A stretch of DNA of 64,000 nucleotides from Gymnogyps californianus (taxonomy: Eukaryota; Chordata; Aves; Accipitriformes; Cathartidae), in contig NC_059480.1 of assembly GCF_018139145.2 (NCBI RefSeq), positions 11,222,428 through 11,286,427 on the forward strand. The letters are read 5' to 3'. The first letter of the stretch is position 1; every line of letters starts with the position of its first letter. Positions 1 through 13,587 of the stretch are shown piece after piece. The notes beneath the pieces were generated by a model that saw only the letters and a program-made list of their open reading frames with translations, was not told where the DNA came from and did no database searches. The position numbers and the translations under genes are program-made.

Positions 1-3000
1 GTGCCCTCCACAAAGGCTTTGCACCTTTGTGGTTGTTGTTTCTCAGTACTCCAGCCCTGCTATAGGATTTCTTCCGAAGAGCTTCTGAATACAAATTTAG
101 GGTTCACAAAATAGTCAGAAAAAGCACTGTGCCCAAAAACTTTGTTCTGAGAATGACAAAGGCTCATGAATGCTTCACATCAACACCAGTCTCTTCTTGG
201 GGGCTGTTAGCTAATCTTATTTACCAGTTGAATGACTCTGCACTCAATAAATTTTATAACCTCCTGTCTCAGTGCAAAAAGATTCCTGCCACCATAACTA
301 ACTTTGAGACTAGATGGGGAAAATAATGTATTTCATATCCCAAAGAAACAAATTCCCGTTAGTGTTATAAACTGTTCTTTTTTTTTTTTCAAGAAATGTT
401 TTCAAATGTGGAAATACTGAACCATTATAAACTGGTTGGTAAAATCTAGAATCAAGCATTTTTTTCTTCTTTTCCAAAAATTACTATCCTCTGAGGTTTT
501 TATGAAGACGTAAACAATTGAACATATACATACATGCACACACACATATATCTACATATATATATACGATTTCAGATTTGATCTGATTCTAGATCTTCTC
601 ATCCTCGAGGGCTGAAATTCTATTTACCTGTTAAGACATAATTTTGCATACATAGGAAACAGTTCTCTAGCTCAAATAGCTTTTCCTGTAACAAGCAGTC
701 TTGTTTCATCTCCTTAAAAATCACAGTGAATTTGTCTTCAGCCTTAATCACTTTAGATCTTTCTTTCCCAAATCTCAGACAGTTCCTGAGCAACCGGAAT
801 AGGCAGAAATTAACATGCAGAAACAAGCTTCAGAAATCCTTGGTACTACTCTTTGTCTCATAAGGACTTGGTATGCACACCCAACATTTCAGAACAGCTA
901 GATCATAGCATATATATATTGTAGATCGTAAACCCATGAAATGAGCTGGGCAGTCCAAACTTCACCTAGTTTTCCTCCTGTGGGATGTTAAATGACCGTT
1001 GGTAGCTCTGTCTTTCTTTCAGAGGATGTTTTTATCAGGAAGGAAATACTGTAAGCACCAACAGAAGAAATAACTCTCCTGAACAAATGTTTTGGTTAGG
1101 TCAGGTCATAGTTGCCAAGCTTGGGTCACTCCAGGATGGTTTATAAGTTGCAAGGCTTTATAGTACATTTAATTTTTGTATGCAGCTTTTCATAATAGAC
1201 TTTGAAGTCAAGGGTAGAAATTATTACATGGAAGTTTTGGACAGCATGTGATTTTTAAGTAACCTCAAGTTGATGAACAACATTAGTAGGATGATGTTTT
1301 CCCTGGGCCAGCTTCTGCTGTCATGTGTGCACAAGTAGTTCTGCACACGCACTTGAGAATGCAGCCAGAAATATGAAGAAAGGTGCAATAGGCGTAACAT
1401 TTTTACTGCTGGAGTTTGGAGAAAATAATTTGCAGCAATTTGGATTTGAAGAAGACAGGTGAGAAAAACAAAACCAGATATACTTGAGCTCATGCAGCAG
1501 AAGCTGGCAGAGGCCAGTAATCTAAGGAATACAGGTTGGCCCAAAGTCATCTGGAAAGCCTCTGGAAATTACTCAGAAAAGACAGTGCTGTGGGAAAGGG
1601 AGGCATGCAGGAACATGTGGGAGAGGCCTCCTTGCATATGGTCTGGTTTTACACATATCTGAATGGTGTTCAGGAGATGGAAGGTGACATTTGAGTAAGT
1701 GGTGGCAGGAATGAGGGGTAAACTTTGGATGAGTTTTAAACTCTACCTTATGAAATGCAAGTTTCTGCATTAGGACCTTTACAGACATATTATTGCTCAG
1801 GAGCTTCCCATTAGTACTTCTTTGGAGGAAGGATAATTTGGGCCACCCCGCAATGCTGATCACAGTAGGGTTACACACATCTGCTATGCAAAAATGCATG
1901 CATAGAAGCCACGTGACTTTTGGGCATATTTCTTTGGTAACAGACAGCAATATTATCACGGTCAAAGACAAACATACAGTAAGAGTGAACGTAATACTTC
2001 TTACAGCATCTCGCTATTGTAAGGCAATTCTCCCTGTTAACCAGGTGCATGTGTTTATATAAAGTGGGAGTTTGCATATGTATTAAAACTTGCTGGGATA
2101 TTCATGCTTTTAAAGGAATATACTGAAGTCCTTATAGTAAAATAATGTATGGCTGCGATGATCAAAAGTGTATAAGCTTGAAGGAGCTGGCCTAAATTGA
2201 CAGGGCTAATGAATTAATCAAACGCAATGTGAGAACTGGTATTCCTGAGAAACGTAACTCTACCGGTACATTCTGATTGCCATTTTTGCATTTAAGCATA
2301 TTTTCAAAATATACTGAGCTGGTCTGTGCCAAAGGATAAGAAACCTAAACCTGTACTACTTCAGCTGTCAGTCAGCATCCTATTATATAGCCTGCACTTT
2401 TAAGGCAAACAGTATCACTTGCCAAAATTTCCTCCTGCTATCTTGTACTTCCCTTCATTCTTATCTAATTGAGGTAAGTTCTGGGCCAATCCCACTGACA
2501 CATATTGTTAGCAATTTTGCTGAAGTCAGCAAGGTTGCTTCTGATTTGCAACGGTACAGAATTGTTGCAGATTGAAAGTAGAACTTGATTCATTGACCAT
2601 ACTTATGTGTAACAGCTGCACACACTATACTGCTGTATATCTGGTTCAGAGCAGGATCATCACACTCAGAAAATAATTCAGGATGAATTTGCATCATGCA
2701 CTAAGTGTGAAATCAGCAGTAATTCATGGTTCTAAAAAAAAAGTTTTCCACTCTCATCTAGAGACTCAGCCGTCAGCATTACTCAGTGTGTCGTGAATCC
2801 ATGAACTAAATCAGCCTCTAGCAGAGTGTGGATTAGGAAAGTCATTCTTTCCCAGAGGAAAATATTGCATATGAGTTTAGTGTAACAGCTTCCTGCTCCC
2901 TGATTTAGATCATAAGACATTAAAATACAGTAAATATCTATAACTGAGACAACATTAAAAAGGCTCTTCTCTACAAATGAAACATCTGCGTCTTCATGGC

Positions 3001-5002
3001 TGATCATCTTAATTGCTTTGGTTAATTACTGCTCATCAAAAAAGATATGAAAGTGGGACATACAGAATAAGATGAGATACCAAGGCGCACATCTTCTGCA
3101 TTTGTTCAGATTGGTCTGTGTAGTAACAGGGCACATCTCATATGGTTCCTGACAGGAGCCGTTCATGCCAAATACAATTCCTCACACCTGCAAGTCAACT
3201 GTTTAAACTGTTCCCTTGCAGCAGGAACCCATAGTGTTTCACTCCACCACCAATTACACACCTGACTTAAAAATCACTGTAACTAACAGAGGCTAAAAGA
3301 GAAGGTAACAGCTTATTTTTGGTATTTATCCTTTTCCACACAAAAAAAGAATGGTAACACATTCTGTGACAATGCTGTAAAGAAGCCCAAAATATCCTGC
3401 TGTTTGTCAGAAGTGTTGGCAGAAGTGAATCACTTCTTTTAGTGTGCGACAATCATAAAATCAACTTGTGTTACAATGAAAAGTTCAAATGTAAGGGATC
3501 AGACAGGTGAAGCAGCTCTAAATCATGTGGTAAAGGCTAGCCTTTAAAACAGAGTGGTGCTTCTGAAGGTGACCAAGCTGGGAGCATTTGTAAATACGGT
3601 GGTGGCACTTCTCAGTGCTGTGCAACTGTCCTTCAGTCTTACATAAAATAGACAACTCTGAGATTAAATGAAAATTTAAGATGTTCTCCCACACAATGGA
3701 TTTTTTTGCCTGTTTCTGCCTATGTGAAGATTCCAATTACAGTCAGCAGCATTTTTTTTTTTAAAAACTAGGTATTCTTTTGCAAATAAACAAACCCTTT
3801 GATCAAATGAAATATTGACACTTTGTCTTTTAGCCATGTTGGGGTGAGCTGGAGAAGCCCAGTCCCAGCATACACATCAGTCTATTGAGTTCTTTTTTAT
3901 ATCAATGATTTTACATTTAACAAAAGTTCTGTAGACAGACAATACTCACCCCCCACACCCACAGTGTGGTTTTCAGGATGAGGAAAATAAATCTTTATCT
4001 TCTACATGTTTTATCTTTCTCTCTCTCTGCTTACATATATAAATATATATTGTTGTTGTTTTGAAAAAAAAAACAAAAAACAAAAGGAAAGAATTATTAT
4101 TACTAGTGGAAGGAAAAGGAAAAAAAGTAAGAATTATGGGAAAATTGAATGAACTGTGAAGTTTTATAACATTTCTGGCTTAGAACAAATGCTTTCTTAT
4201 CAGCTCTAGAATTATGCCTGTGGGAGACAGTAGAGCTCTGAGGGTTATTGCAAAGTGAGAGGTGAAAGATGGCCTGCCCTCCTCAATAGGTCTTTGGTAG
4301 TGCTCCCTTCCTTCGGACTGTACTGCCATAATCTGGCCCTGGGGAGGAGGAATAAAAGGAAGCATCCATGGTCTTCACCTGTGTATTCTCAGTTGTACTG
4401 AAGTTACCTACATGGCAATTTCTGACTCCTCCTAATGACATACACAGGCACCGATTTTTTTTTCCCCCCACATCCTCTAAATTAAATAACTACATATAAA
4501 CCCATTTTGAGGCAACAAAAACAGCAACAGTCAAATCCATACTACCTCATGGGTTGCTAAAACCCTTCCAGTCAGATACTAGGGAAGGCAGAAAAGCTGT
4601 TTCATGAAGGACCCTCCATTGTATTGACCTGAGAGAAGCAAAGCTCTGGACCCTCAGGCTGGGTCCCAGAAATTTGCCACCTATTGAAGAGCAGTCCTGA
4701 AGGCATTCACGCTGTGCACTGCTTTTATTTCATATTGTCAGATAATGAGGAAAACTAGAAATGTTCAGGGGGAGTTTATCTCCCATATATGTATAATATA
4801 TTTTGGGACCAGACAAGTGTAGACCAGGCAGACAAAATTGCAAGATACCATAACAGCACCCAGAATTTATTTTTCTGTATCAGTCCTTTTCTTTTTAGGT
4901 ATCAGTTGAATTTTGTATTCCCCAATAAAGACAAAAGCTAAAAAGCAAAGCTATAACCTGGGATATATCTGCCTTTGAATATAACATAAACTTAGAAGTT
5001 AC
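1..5002 (-). other. SPHKAP: SPHKAP intron 2 (partial), no exon seen
   Basis: This stretch follows the splice donor of exon 2 on the minus strand and runs off the left edge, so it is the 5' part of intron 2 if the SPHKAP call is right. I looked on the minus strand for the next SPHKAP segment (the family continues from TACKK into a serine-rich stretch and a long conserved block) and did not find it. The ORFs present are AT-rich chance frames. Visible simple sequence includes a CA/TA-rich microsatellite near 535-567, a pyrimidine and TA-rich patch near 4017-4052, and an A-rich patch at about 4063-4085. Nothing else was recognised. Confidence 0.55.
535..567. repeat. CA/TA-rich microsatellite
   Basis: Alternating purine-pyrimidine sequence made of short CA runs followed by TA runs, interrupted by single substitutions. 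It is an imperfect dinucleotide microsatellite inside the presumed SPHKAP intron 2. No function is implied. Confidence 0.7.
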
Positions 5003-5105
5003 CTTCTTACATGCTGTGACAGAGCTTCCCAAACTGCTTGCCGAACTGTCCGTGCTGCTGCCTTGGTGCTCTGGGACTTCATGCATCAGTGGAGATTCAA
5101 AGCTG
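5003..5105 (-). CDS. SPHKAP: SPHKAP coding exon 2
   Basis: SPHKAP is a large A-kinase anchoring protein that binds the RI subunits of PKA and was found as a sphingosine kinase 1 partner. This 103-nt exon encodes the last base of a split serine codon and then 34 residues, starting SFESPLMHEV and ending SSVTACKK. The N-terminus of mammalian SPHKAP, as I recall it, has the same layout: a short Met/Glu/Gln stretch, a Ser/Gly-rich linker, then SITACKK followed by VL. Splice signals fit. The acceptor is TTCAG after a strong U-rich tract (minus strand, about 5107-5140), and the donor is AAG|GTAACT, ending in phase 0 as needed for the following Val. The acceptor is a CAGCAG tandem, so use of the second AG would drop one serine. 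The PKA-anchoring helices are encoded by later exons outside the window. Identification rests on peptide similarity judged by eye, not on an alignment. Confidence 0.78.
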
Positions 5106-8100
5106 CTGAAGAACAAAAAAGAAACAAACCCCCAAAAACCTTTCCAGTGACTCAGCTACATAGATAACTCAAATGATACCAAAATATAGTTCAGTAAAGG
5201 GATGTAACTTAGATTACAAGAAGCTGTCTATACTCTCCTTGCTGACGTTACTAGTCTATTTATTACCTTAATTTTCCCTTTTTGGAAGACTCTCATGCGC
5301 TACATATTTTGGATAGAAAATAGCAGACCAATGTCTTTTGAAGACTAGAGGATAGCATATAGCTGCCTATAATCATATCTGCCTGTCTTGAATGACACTG
5401 TAAAAAGTGGTACTAGCTTGTTTTCATAAGCAGGCAGCTTGGAACAGCAAATGAAATACTTGCTTGGTAGACAAAAGAAATGTTTGCTGCATTTTTACCC
5501 TGCCTGGATAGAAGTAAAGGGGTAGTGACTGAAATGTAGAAAACACAACAGGAGTGGTTGAATTCCGTAATCTAGATGGAATAGCTTGATACATTGTAGG
5601 TTTAGAGCAAAGGTAAGTCATGCACATATTCTGTTTTGTGAGTCAGTTGTACACAACAGAACTATATTTACTTTGGGACTGTGTAGATGTGAAATACAAA
5701 ACCATAAAAACAAGCTCCCCCAGCCAAGTTACTGGCGTGCACAGCTGGTACCACCCCTCACACTTTTCTTTTGGAATAGTTCAGGCCAGTCTTGTAAGAT
5801 CTCCCTCCATATAATAATCAAATTGTTGCAAGCTTAGTGAAGCTTCTCTCTCTGGACATGATGTGATCACAATTAAAGACCACACAGTGCTAAAGGGCTA
5901 TTTCTTTCCCTAGTACATTTCTGGAGAGTATCCTACACGATCAAGTTCTGCTTCCCAAATTGGGTCTCTAGAGTGCTTTTAATTTATTGCAAGTCATCTA
6001 TGAGAAGATGTGGAACACGTTGTGACAGACCATAACAAGCGACCAGGTTACCATGGCTTAACTAATAATCTTTCATTAGTTCCAATGGGATAACAGACCA
6101 TGTGCAATTTCCTGGTATACTTAATTAAAAACTAAAATGCATTTTCATAAGTCACCTTCACTGGTGCTTAAGCCAATATGTTAAGAGGAGGCTACTTTCA
6201 CTTTTTGCCCAAATCTAGAGTCAAGCATCAATAAGGCTACCTTTCTCTCAAAGATTCATGTATGTATATTTCACTTGATACTGCTTAGGACTAGTTATGA
6301 ATATATCCACTCCCATTGATAAGTAACTTTGTCAATAAGAATTTTGCTGATGTGTGTGGTGCTATTCCATAATTATTAAAAAAAAAAGTATCTGTATGTG
6401 CTGGAATTAGAAGAGTGAATGAAAAATATAAAACTATATTAGCAGTTAATAATTGCTAACTGGGGGGAAGCTTCATGAATTGCATGGGAGGATTGAATAT
6501 AGATGCACAAGTGAGACCAGTAGGTTAACTGACTTCACTTGAAAAGAGCGATACCACTTCTTACTCTCTAAGATACTAGCATCATTTATATCTAGAAGGG
6601 AGACGTTTGTCTGTTAACTAAATTCTGCTCCATTGCTCAGATTATATAGATAAACAGTAACATTTCTGGGCAGTAATTTCTCTGGCATTTGACAAAGCAA
6701 AATAGCATTTTATACGCCTTATACCGAGTTCTTTAACAGAATGAGGGACATTAAACATATGAAGTCATTCTGGTTTTATATCTTCACTAAAAATAAGAAC
6801 CTCATATTCAGAGGGTCGAATATTGTATAAGTTAAGTACCCTCCTTGATAAGTCCACATTTAGATGCGGCCTTTGTACTAGGTACAACTCAGTACTCCCA
6901 GCAGAAGCTGTGCACTGCCTCTTTTTATAAGATGTATCACTTCTGCAATCTAATAGTAAATTACAAATCAAGTCTGACCTGCAGGCTGAAGTACAAGGCC
7001 CATTGTTTTCTCCTGCTCTTCACTGAGAGGAAGACTGAGTGGCTTTGCCACTGCTTTGCCCTGCAGGGAGTTGATATGCTGATAATGGCTATTTGCTCTC
7101 AGTTACACTGTGTACAGGGAACTGAACTTCTAGTGCATAAAGTGTTCCTGAGTCTAAAAGCAACAAAGATGATAGTGTGGCCACTAACTGAAGGCCTTTT
7201 TGGACCTTAATTACAAACATAATAGTACATTAAAGCATAGCTGGAAAATATAGTTGAGGAGTCATGTTCTGGAGTATTAACAAATTTGTGCTATCTCTGG
7301 ATGATACTCCAGTTAAGTACATTACATGTTCCATACAGAAGTAAAGCTGTCTTCCTAGTCATATGGAAAGCAAAAGGATCTGTAAAATCATCTTAATCCT
7401 TTAAAATCTATTTTCTTTCCAAAATAAACCCACTTTTCATTTGTAAATATAGAAAAGCTTGTTAAAAGTACGTGATGAGTGAAATAAATGTAGAACGCCA
7501 TTAAATGTTTTGAATGAGAAAAGGCTCCGTCTCAGACTGAAGTTCAGACAGGCAACAACAACTGCCTTTGGTGTTACTGAAATCTGGTAAACCTAAATTC
7601 TCGTTAGCTATCCCAGTCCTCAGAGCTGTATTTCACATCCAGCTGATTACTCAGAGCACAGGTAAAATCAGCAACTGTGTTTCACAGGACAAGGGACAAT
7701 ACATTTACGAGTATCTGTAACACTTTCAGAGCTTCTTTTTTGTCTTAGGGTTCATGTTTCCTGTGTTGTAACTGTAGAGCAAAACTCTTATTCTCATGCT
7801 GCATTGCAGTTCAACTCTAGCGTTGTGCTAGTGATACGAACTCCAGGCTCCCGCTGTTTGCAAACAGGTTCACGCAGTCAGGGTTCACAGTCACTGAAAA
7901 GCAGAATAATTTTAACAAAGAAATGCTAAATTATGAGCGCTACATTTGGAAAGAGTTTTATACTCCACAGCCTTTTCCTCAGTGAGTTTATGGGTACACA
8001 ATTTCTAAAAGAAGCACAGAGAAACACATACCCCACACCTTGGCCACCACTGATGTTCAGCTGCATGAACACCTCTAGGTATCACGCAGAGTAGATATGT

Positions 8101-11100
8101 AGCAGTACATACTAACTGATGGAAAAATGACCGCCTAGCTGAGCTTCTTCAGTTTGGGCATCCAGTGTCACAAACCTGAGTCTTCTATAACTCAAGGAGG
8201 TGCAGTGTATGAGGTTCTGTCTAGATACCTTCAGATTCATAGGTCTTTCTTTCAACATGGAACATGGGTTTGGCTTTTCAACATCTCTTTTTCAATTATC
8301 TCATCTCTCTGTTAGATTAAAGTTTCCTCTTCTCTTTCTTTATCCTGTGGGCACCCTTTCTAAGCTTTAATTTTCAACACATGTGATTTCTTAAGAGACT
8401 CTCCTCAGGCCATACAGCTTTGTCACCTTCGCTCTGTAGCAAATCCAGTAAGATAAACCTACTTTTCATTAACTCCCCAGGGAAAAACTATTCTGTCTTT
8501 GAGAAGCTGCCTGCTTTCATTAGTTCCTCAACAGCAGGAACCTGAAAGAAAGTGCTGCAGAGATGTAGCCATCTCATCATCAAATGATAGCTCTGCATTC
8601 ACGTACTATACTCGTTACTTCACATTAAGAGTCTACACAAAGCACTAGTCTTTCCAGGCATCTGGCACAGATCAGAGCCTTTTCGCTACAAGATAAAGCA
8701 AGCTGTTGAAGGTTTCAGGTTCTAATTCTCACCTTTGCTTGGCTCCCCTTGTTTATTATGTGATGGAGAATGGTCATCTGACTTAGATGTGCTCATCTGA
8801 TTTAGAGCTATCATGGAAGGCCACAGGCATAACAAGGAATCTCTGTTAAAGGGTGGCTCATTTGAGGATTTTTCCTTTGGTGTGAGAGATCCTAATTTAC
8901 AATTCAGCTTTTGAAACTGAAGCTGGGAACCTGGACCTATGACTCAGTATTAAGAAGTACGCCATTTTCACTTTAATATTTCCATTAACAGAAGAGTCTC
9001 CACAGTCACTTATTTGCCACCAGGTGCTGTCTTACTGATTCATGAATTATGACTGATACTGTTTTCCTACAAAGCTAAATGCTTTCATGAAGAATGCAAA
9101 CAAATTTCTTGGAAATTAGAGGACTGTAGTAAATAGCTATGAGGTTTATGGCACTAACTGTAATAACAATACATCCTTTATTATTGACCAAAATGCAAAA
9201 CAATTGCTTCTGTTTTCCTACATTGAATAATTCAAAAATACTGACCTTGATGACTCAAGACTTAATCAAAAAACCACAGCTGCTCCTAAAAATAATTATC
9301 TTCTTTGCAGATGTGGCAGATGGTGCTACATCAACTAAGAAGAGGTAATTTAAAGAATTCCCCAGGTCATCACTAAAGAAAATTAATCTTGTGAAACAAT
9401 ATCAGAAACTTCAATTTCCTACCACCTTGAACAAGCATAACCAGCTTCCAAAAACTTACTGTTCAGTAATCATTCCTAAGGAGCAATTTCAATAAATAAT
9501 AAGTGACAATTATACATATTTTTGAACCAATCCTATTATAGCCTAGTGCTTTTCATCTTTTCATTATGATTCCTAATTTCAGCATTTTGAACATACAAAA
9601 CATACTGATCCATGACAAAGATAATCTTGATGAAGGAAGCAAACTGAATGAACACAGTGAGGTTTCTCAGTGCAATTAACTCCAAGCTACAGTCGGCTAC
9701 ATTTCTAATGTTTTGCTAATATTTGTACTGAACACCATGAACAACAAAAAAAGGAATTAATCTCATTTTGAAATAGAAATATGAGATGAGTGAAAGCATG
9801 GCAAAATACTTCAGCATATTCTTACCTTTACACTCACAAATAAACCCGAAAGCTACTCAGAAACTGAGGAAGGCAGCTAGCTTAATCCAGATTCTAAGCA
9901 AGCAGCAGTTTTGAAAGGCATGCAGCATTCAAACAGCATCCCTTAACTTCAAAGCCTTTTTGAAGTGGATAGACTAGTCAGACTCTTTCCTCATGCTACC
10001 TTTCAGATTTTACAGTTTTAAAATTTACCTTTACATGTAAACAGGTCAACAAAGTCACTAGCAGCAAAATCTTTAGATGTAACTGTGTCAAAGTTACTAT
10101 TTTAATCCATAGAATTGGTTTTTATTCAGTCTGGACCATGTGTATACTTCAATCAGAGCACAGATGGTTAGTCAAACAGATTCTCTATAAATACCTCAAA
10201 CAAATGTCTTTCTGATTTTGTTATGGATTTGGAACCCATGTGCAGAATATAATCACTGGCAATATCAGGGTCTGATCTTGTGAGGTGTTCACAGGCTTGT
10301 TTCAGTCTCCCTTGGCTGCTATTGACTTCACTGGGAACTGAAAATACTGAGTACTTCCTGTCATTATCAGACCTGAGTGTCTATGCAGTCTAACAGCTAC
10401 AGGATTGGGTTGCTAGTTTTACAGATCAGTGCACTAAAAAGAGTAGAAGTTTAAGTGCTTTATATTCATATTTCTCATTTCATAATGTCTATTTGGTACT
10501 CTTGATTTAAATTTTCTTTTTATCAGTGATACAGCTGCAAAAAGGCCAGGTCTTTAGCTAGGTGCTAATGAAAAACAGGAGCAGAGAAAAGACAATCCAT
10601 ACTATGGTACACCACACAATAAAAAAGCCTTTTCCTTCCATGTTCACAGAGCCCTCAACGCCCTTTATTCTGCTCCAAATTAAAAAAAGCAAACAAATCT
10701 AGAAGCCTCTGCAAGCATTAGCAATGATCAGCCTTCTTTCAAATCATGTTTTAAAAGTATTATAAAAGAACGGACAAGTTTTACTGAAGAATAAATGTAA
10801 ACTAAACTAACTAAATTTTATATCATCTACTTAGAAATATTCCTTCCTTCCTTTATTTACTGATTGAATTCTTAAAGGAAAAATAACAAGGTTTTACGTA
10901 CAAGTCCGACAAACTTCTCCACATTGAATAGTTATGGTAGGGTGTACTCAGATGAAAGAGTTGACAATTGAATCAAAGAGTTGGCAATCAGGAGCTGAAT
11001 GACAGATGATTGGGTTGGGGTTTTTTTTGATGGTTAACTATATTTCTGTAGTTTACTGACAGAGCGCCACCCCAATATAAACTGGGCTTTTGCATACAGC

Positions 11101-13552
11101 TGATAGGCATCCTGCCTTTTTCCCACCTATCCCTGGATTTGACATGACTTCAGGACAATTCCAGGTGGACCTTTGTTATGCTGGTAGAATGGCTACTTAC
11201 TAAGGAAACCTTCTAGAAAGGACAGGCTTGGACCTTGGTCAGAAGAGACTACAGAAAAAGCACATGAGGAACCATGAGATCTCTTCTTGGTAGGGTGCAT
11301 AAGGCAATGAAAGAAAATGCCTAGAATGATATGTAGGATGCAGTATTGGTAACAATCATTTTGAAGAGTTCCTGATTTGGAGGATTTTCAGAAGGTATAA
11401 AAAGCAGCCCTGGATCAACAACTAGGGTCCAGACAAGGTCTGATGAGGAAGAATGACTGAACCTGGGAAAGATTAAGGAACTGACCCTTAAATTCAGAGA
11501 GGGCTAAAGGACTGCACCTTACAGAGATGGACTGAAAGATAGCCAAGACTGCTTTTCTGCCCTAAAAGCAAGAAGTCTATACTCAGCTCTGGAGTGCCAG
11601 CTAGGTTGGAAACTAAGGCACTGTGGAGGGGTTGACTGCAGGAAATATAGGGAATCTTGTTAAAGCAAGGATTCTTCAAACTAATTAGTCTGTATGTACA
11701 TAACTTAAGTGGGCAGTGCTGATCAGGAAGATGACTTTAGAGAGATACAGACTGAATTCACTATATCCAGGCACAAGTATTACAGAAACAACAGAATAAG
11801 GCAGTTTCATTTCCTCTACAGCAAAGCAATAGGCTTGCTACTACGTAAGCCTACTAAGTCAGCAAGAAGCAATATAAAATCAGAAATATTCTTAAAAAGA
11901 TGTCCCACAAAAAATTCCTTATTCACTTAGCATATGTAGGCGTACTGTAAATAGCACTTGTCCTTGTGCTGTAGAAAGGAGGACAAAGAGGAAACACTTG
12001 TTTTTCCTCTCAAACAAGAATGGTCATGACTGTGTATTTATTAAGCAACTTATATTATTACTGCACTTTTGACGGCAATGCCTATTCTTAATATAGGTTG
12101 TTAGTGCAGCACAGTGTAATATTCTAAGTGTGTGATATTATCTGATCTTACTTCTTTTAAAGAGAATGGAAAAAATATTGTGACACAGCTGGAATCTGGT
12201 GAAATTTGGTCCAAATTAAATACATAACAAATGTGCAAGCAGCTCCCACAGATTTCAACTAGAAATGGAAATTCTCAGCATTTTTCAAGATGAAGTCAAA
12301 GATGTTGCAAATTAGGCTTTCATGCCATAAACCACTGGGTAATTTTTAAAAGTCTGTTTTAAATGTTTCTTGTATCTAACAAACAACTTGTGTTCTCTGA
12401 CTGTTCCTCTCATCCTTTTGCTACGCACAAACTGTCAGGTGGGCACTTCAGGAGAACCAGTGGAACATGACATAGGAAGAAACCGGTGATTTCATGTGGA
12501 GGATGTTAATCTTGGCTTAACCAGTTTAAGTAGCTTTTGGCATCTTCTTTATATTATATAGCCAAACTTCACAGTCAAGCTTCTCAACCAGCTTTTGCCA
12601 TCGACCCATGCAGTGCATTTCTGATTCTGAGTGTTAAAGCAACAAGAGTCAAATACTGACAAAACAGGCCTCAAAGCACAGCATGTGCAATCAAGTATTC
12701 CACTGACAATTTTTCTTAAAGGTTACCCTTTAAAGATCTCAAATCTACTCTGTAAAAGCTTTTCATTAATTAAATTCAAGACAGATACTAAGTATTTCTC
12801 AAAGGAAGAGAAATGTGACAAAGATGTTCGTAACTTAAAAGTAAATGTGTATGTCGTGATTTTATTTGAACAGAAAATGCATGTAGCTAATCAAAACTTG
12901 CTAGCTGTTCCAGTGTTTTCCTTTTTAGATTGATTACAAATCAAATAGACCGTAAAGGTGTAATTGAAATATGGTAGGTACCCAGTATTATGTGTGTGAT
13001 AGGAAGGTGAACATCGCTTTCATGTTTTGAATGGTGTGTTTCTAATGTTCAGCAGACTTTCTGAAATTCTTTGTACCAGCTCTCCTCAGAAATAATAAAT
13101 CTGGCTTTGGAAATCTGAGATTAACAAAGGGCTGACTTGTCCCCAGATATTTAAGGGAGAAGCTTGGGAATTTCCTACTGTCACAGAATCACTTTCAGCT
13201 ACTTTAAAAAAGGTAAAGGGCAAAGTTGTTAGTGAAAAGAGACTGGTGATACTGGAAAACCAGATTTTTAAACACAGAATTTGAATTATGGAACAGCTTG
13301 AGGTCTTGGGAAAAAAAAGTATGTATATGACCAGCCGAGAGGCCACAATATCATGCTGTACAGTGTTCTTTATTACAAATCATGAGATCCTAGAATTGAC
13401 TTCAGCACAGTGTAGTTGAAGACGCAGTTTTCCATATCACAGAAGTGAATGTTTCTGAGTACTAAAGGAAATCATAATAAAATATTTATTCCAAATGCCT
13501 GAGGATTCCCCAGCCACCAGTAAGCCACAGAACTAATTAGTAAAACATGTCA

Positions 13553-13587
13553 ACCTCTTTTTTCTTTTCCTTTTTTTTCTTTTTCTG
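13553..13587 (+). repeat. Pyrimidine (T/C) tract
   Basis: A run of almost pure T with scattered C on the plus strand, purine-rich on the minus strand that is the presumed SPHKAP sense strand. It is low-complexity sequence of a kind common in introns. It would be a purine tract in the transcript, so it is not a polypyrimidine tract for SPHKAP splicing. Confidence 0.6.

Noticed and set aside
8..32. Perfect 9-bp inverted repeat (CCACAAAGG / CCTTTGTGG, 7-base loop).
   Set aside because: A single short stem with no flanking context is expected by chance in a window this size. No RNA gene signature.
8733..8796. Exon-like segment on the minus strand: AG|ATGAGC... giving MSTSKSDDHSPSHNKQGEPS, with a good donor AAAG|GTGAGA.
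   Set aside because: It is 64 nt long. Inserted between the two SPHKAP exons it would start with a TGA in frame, and starting at its own ATG it would enter exon 2 in the wrong frame. The acceptor tract is weak. It remains possible as a non-coding alternative exon only.
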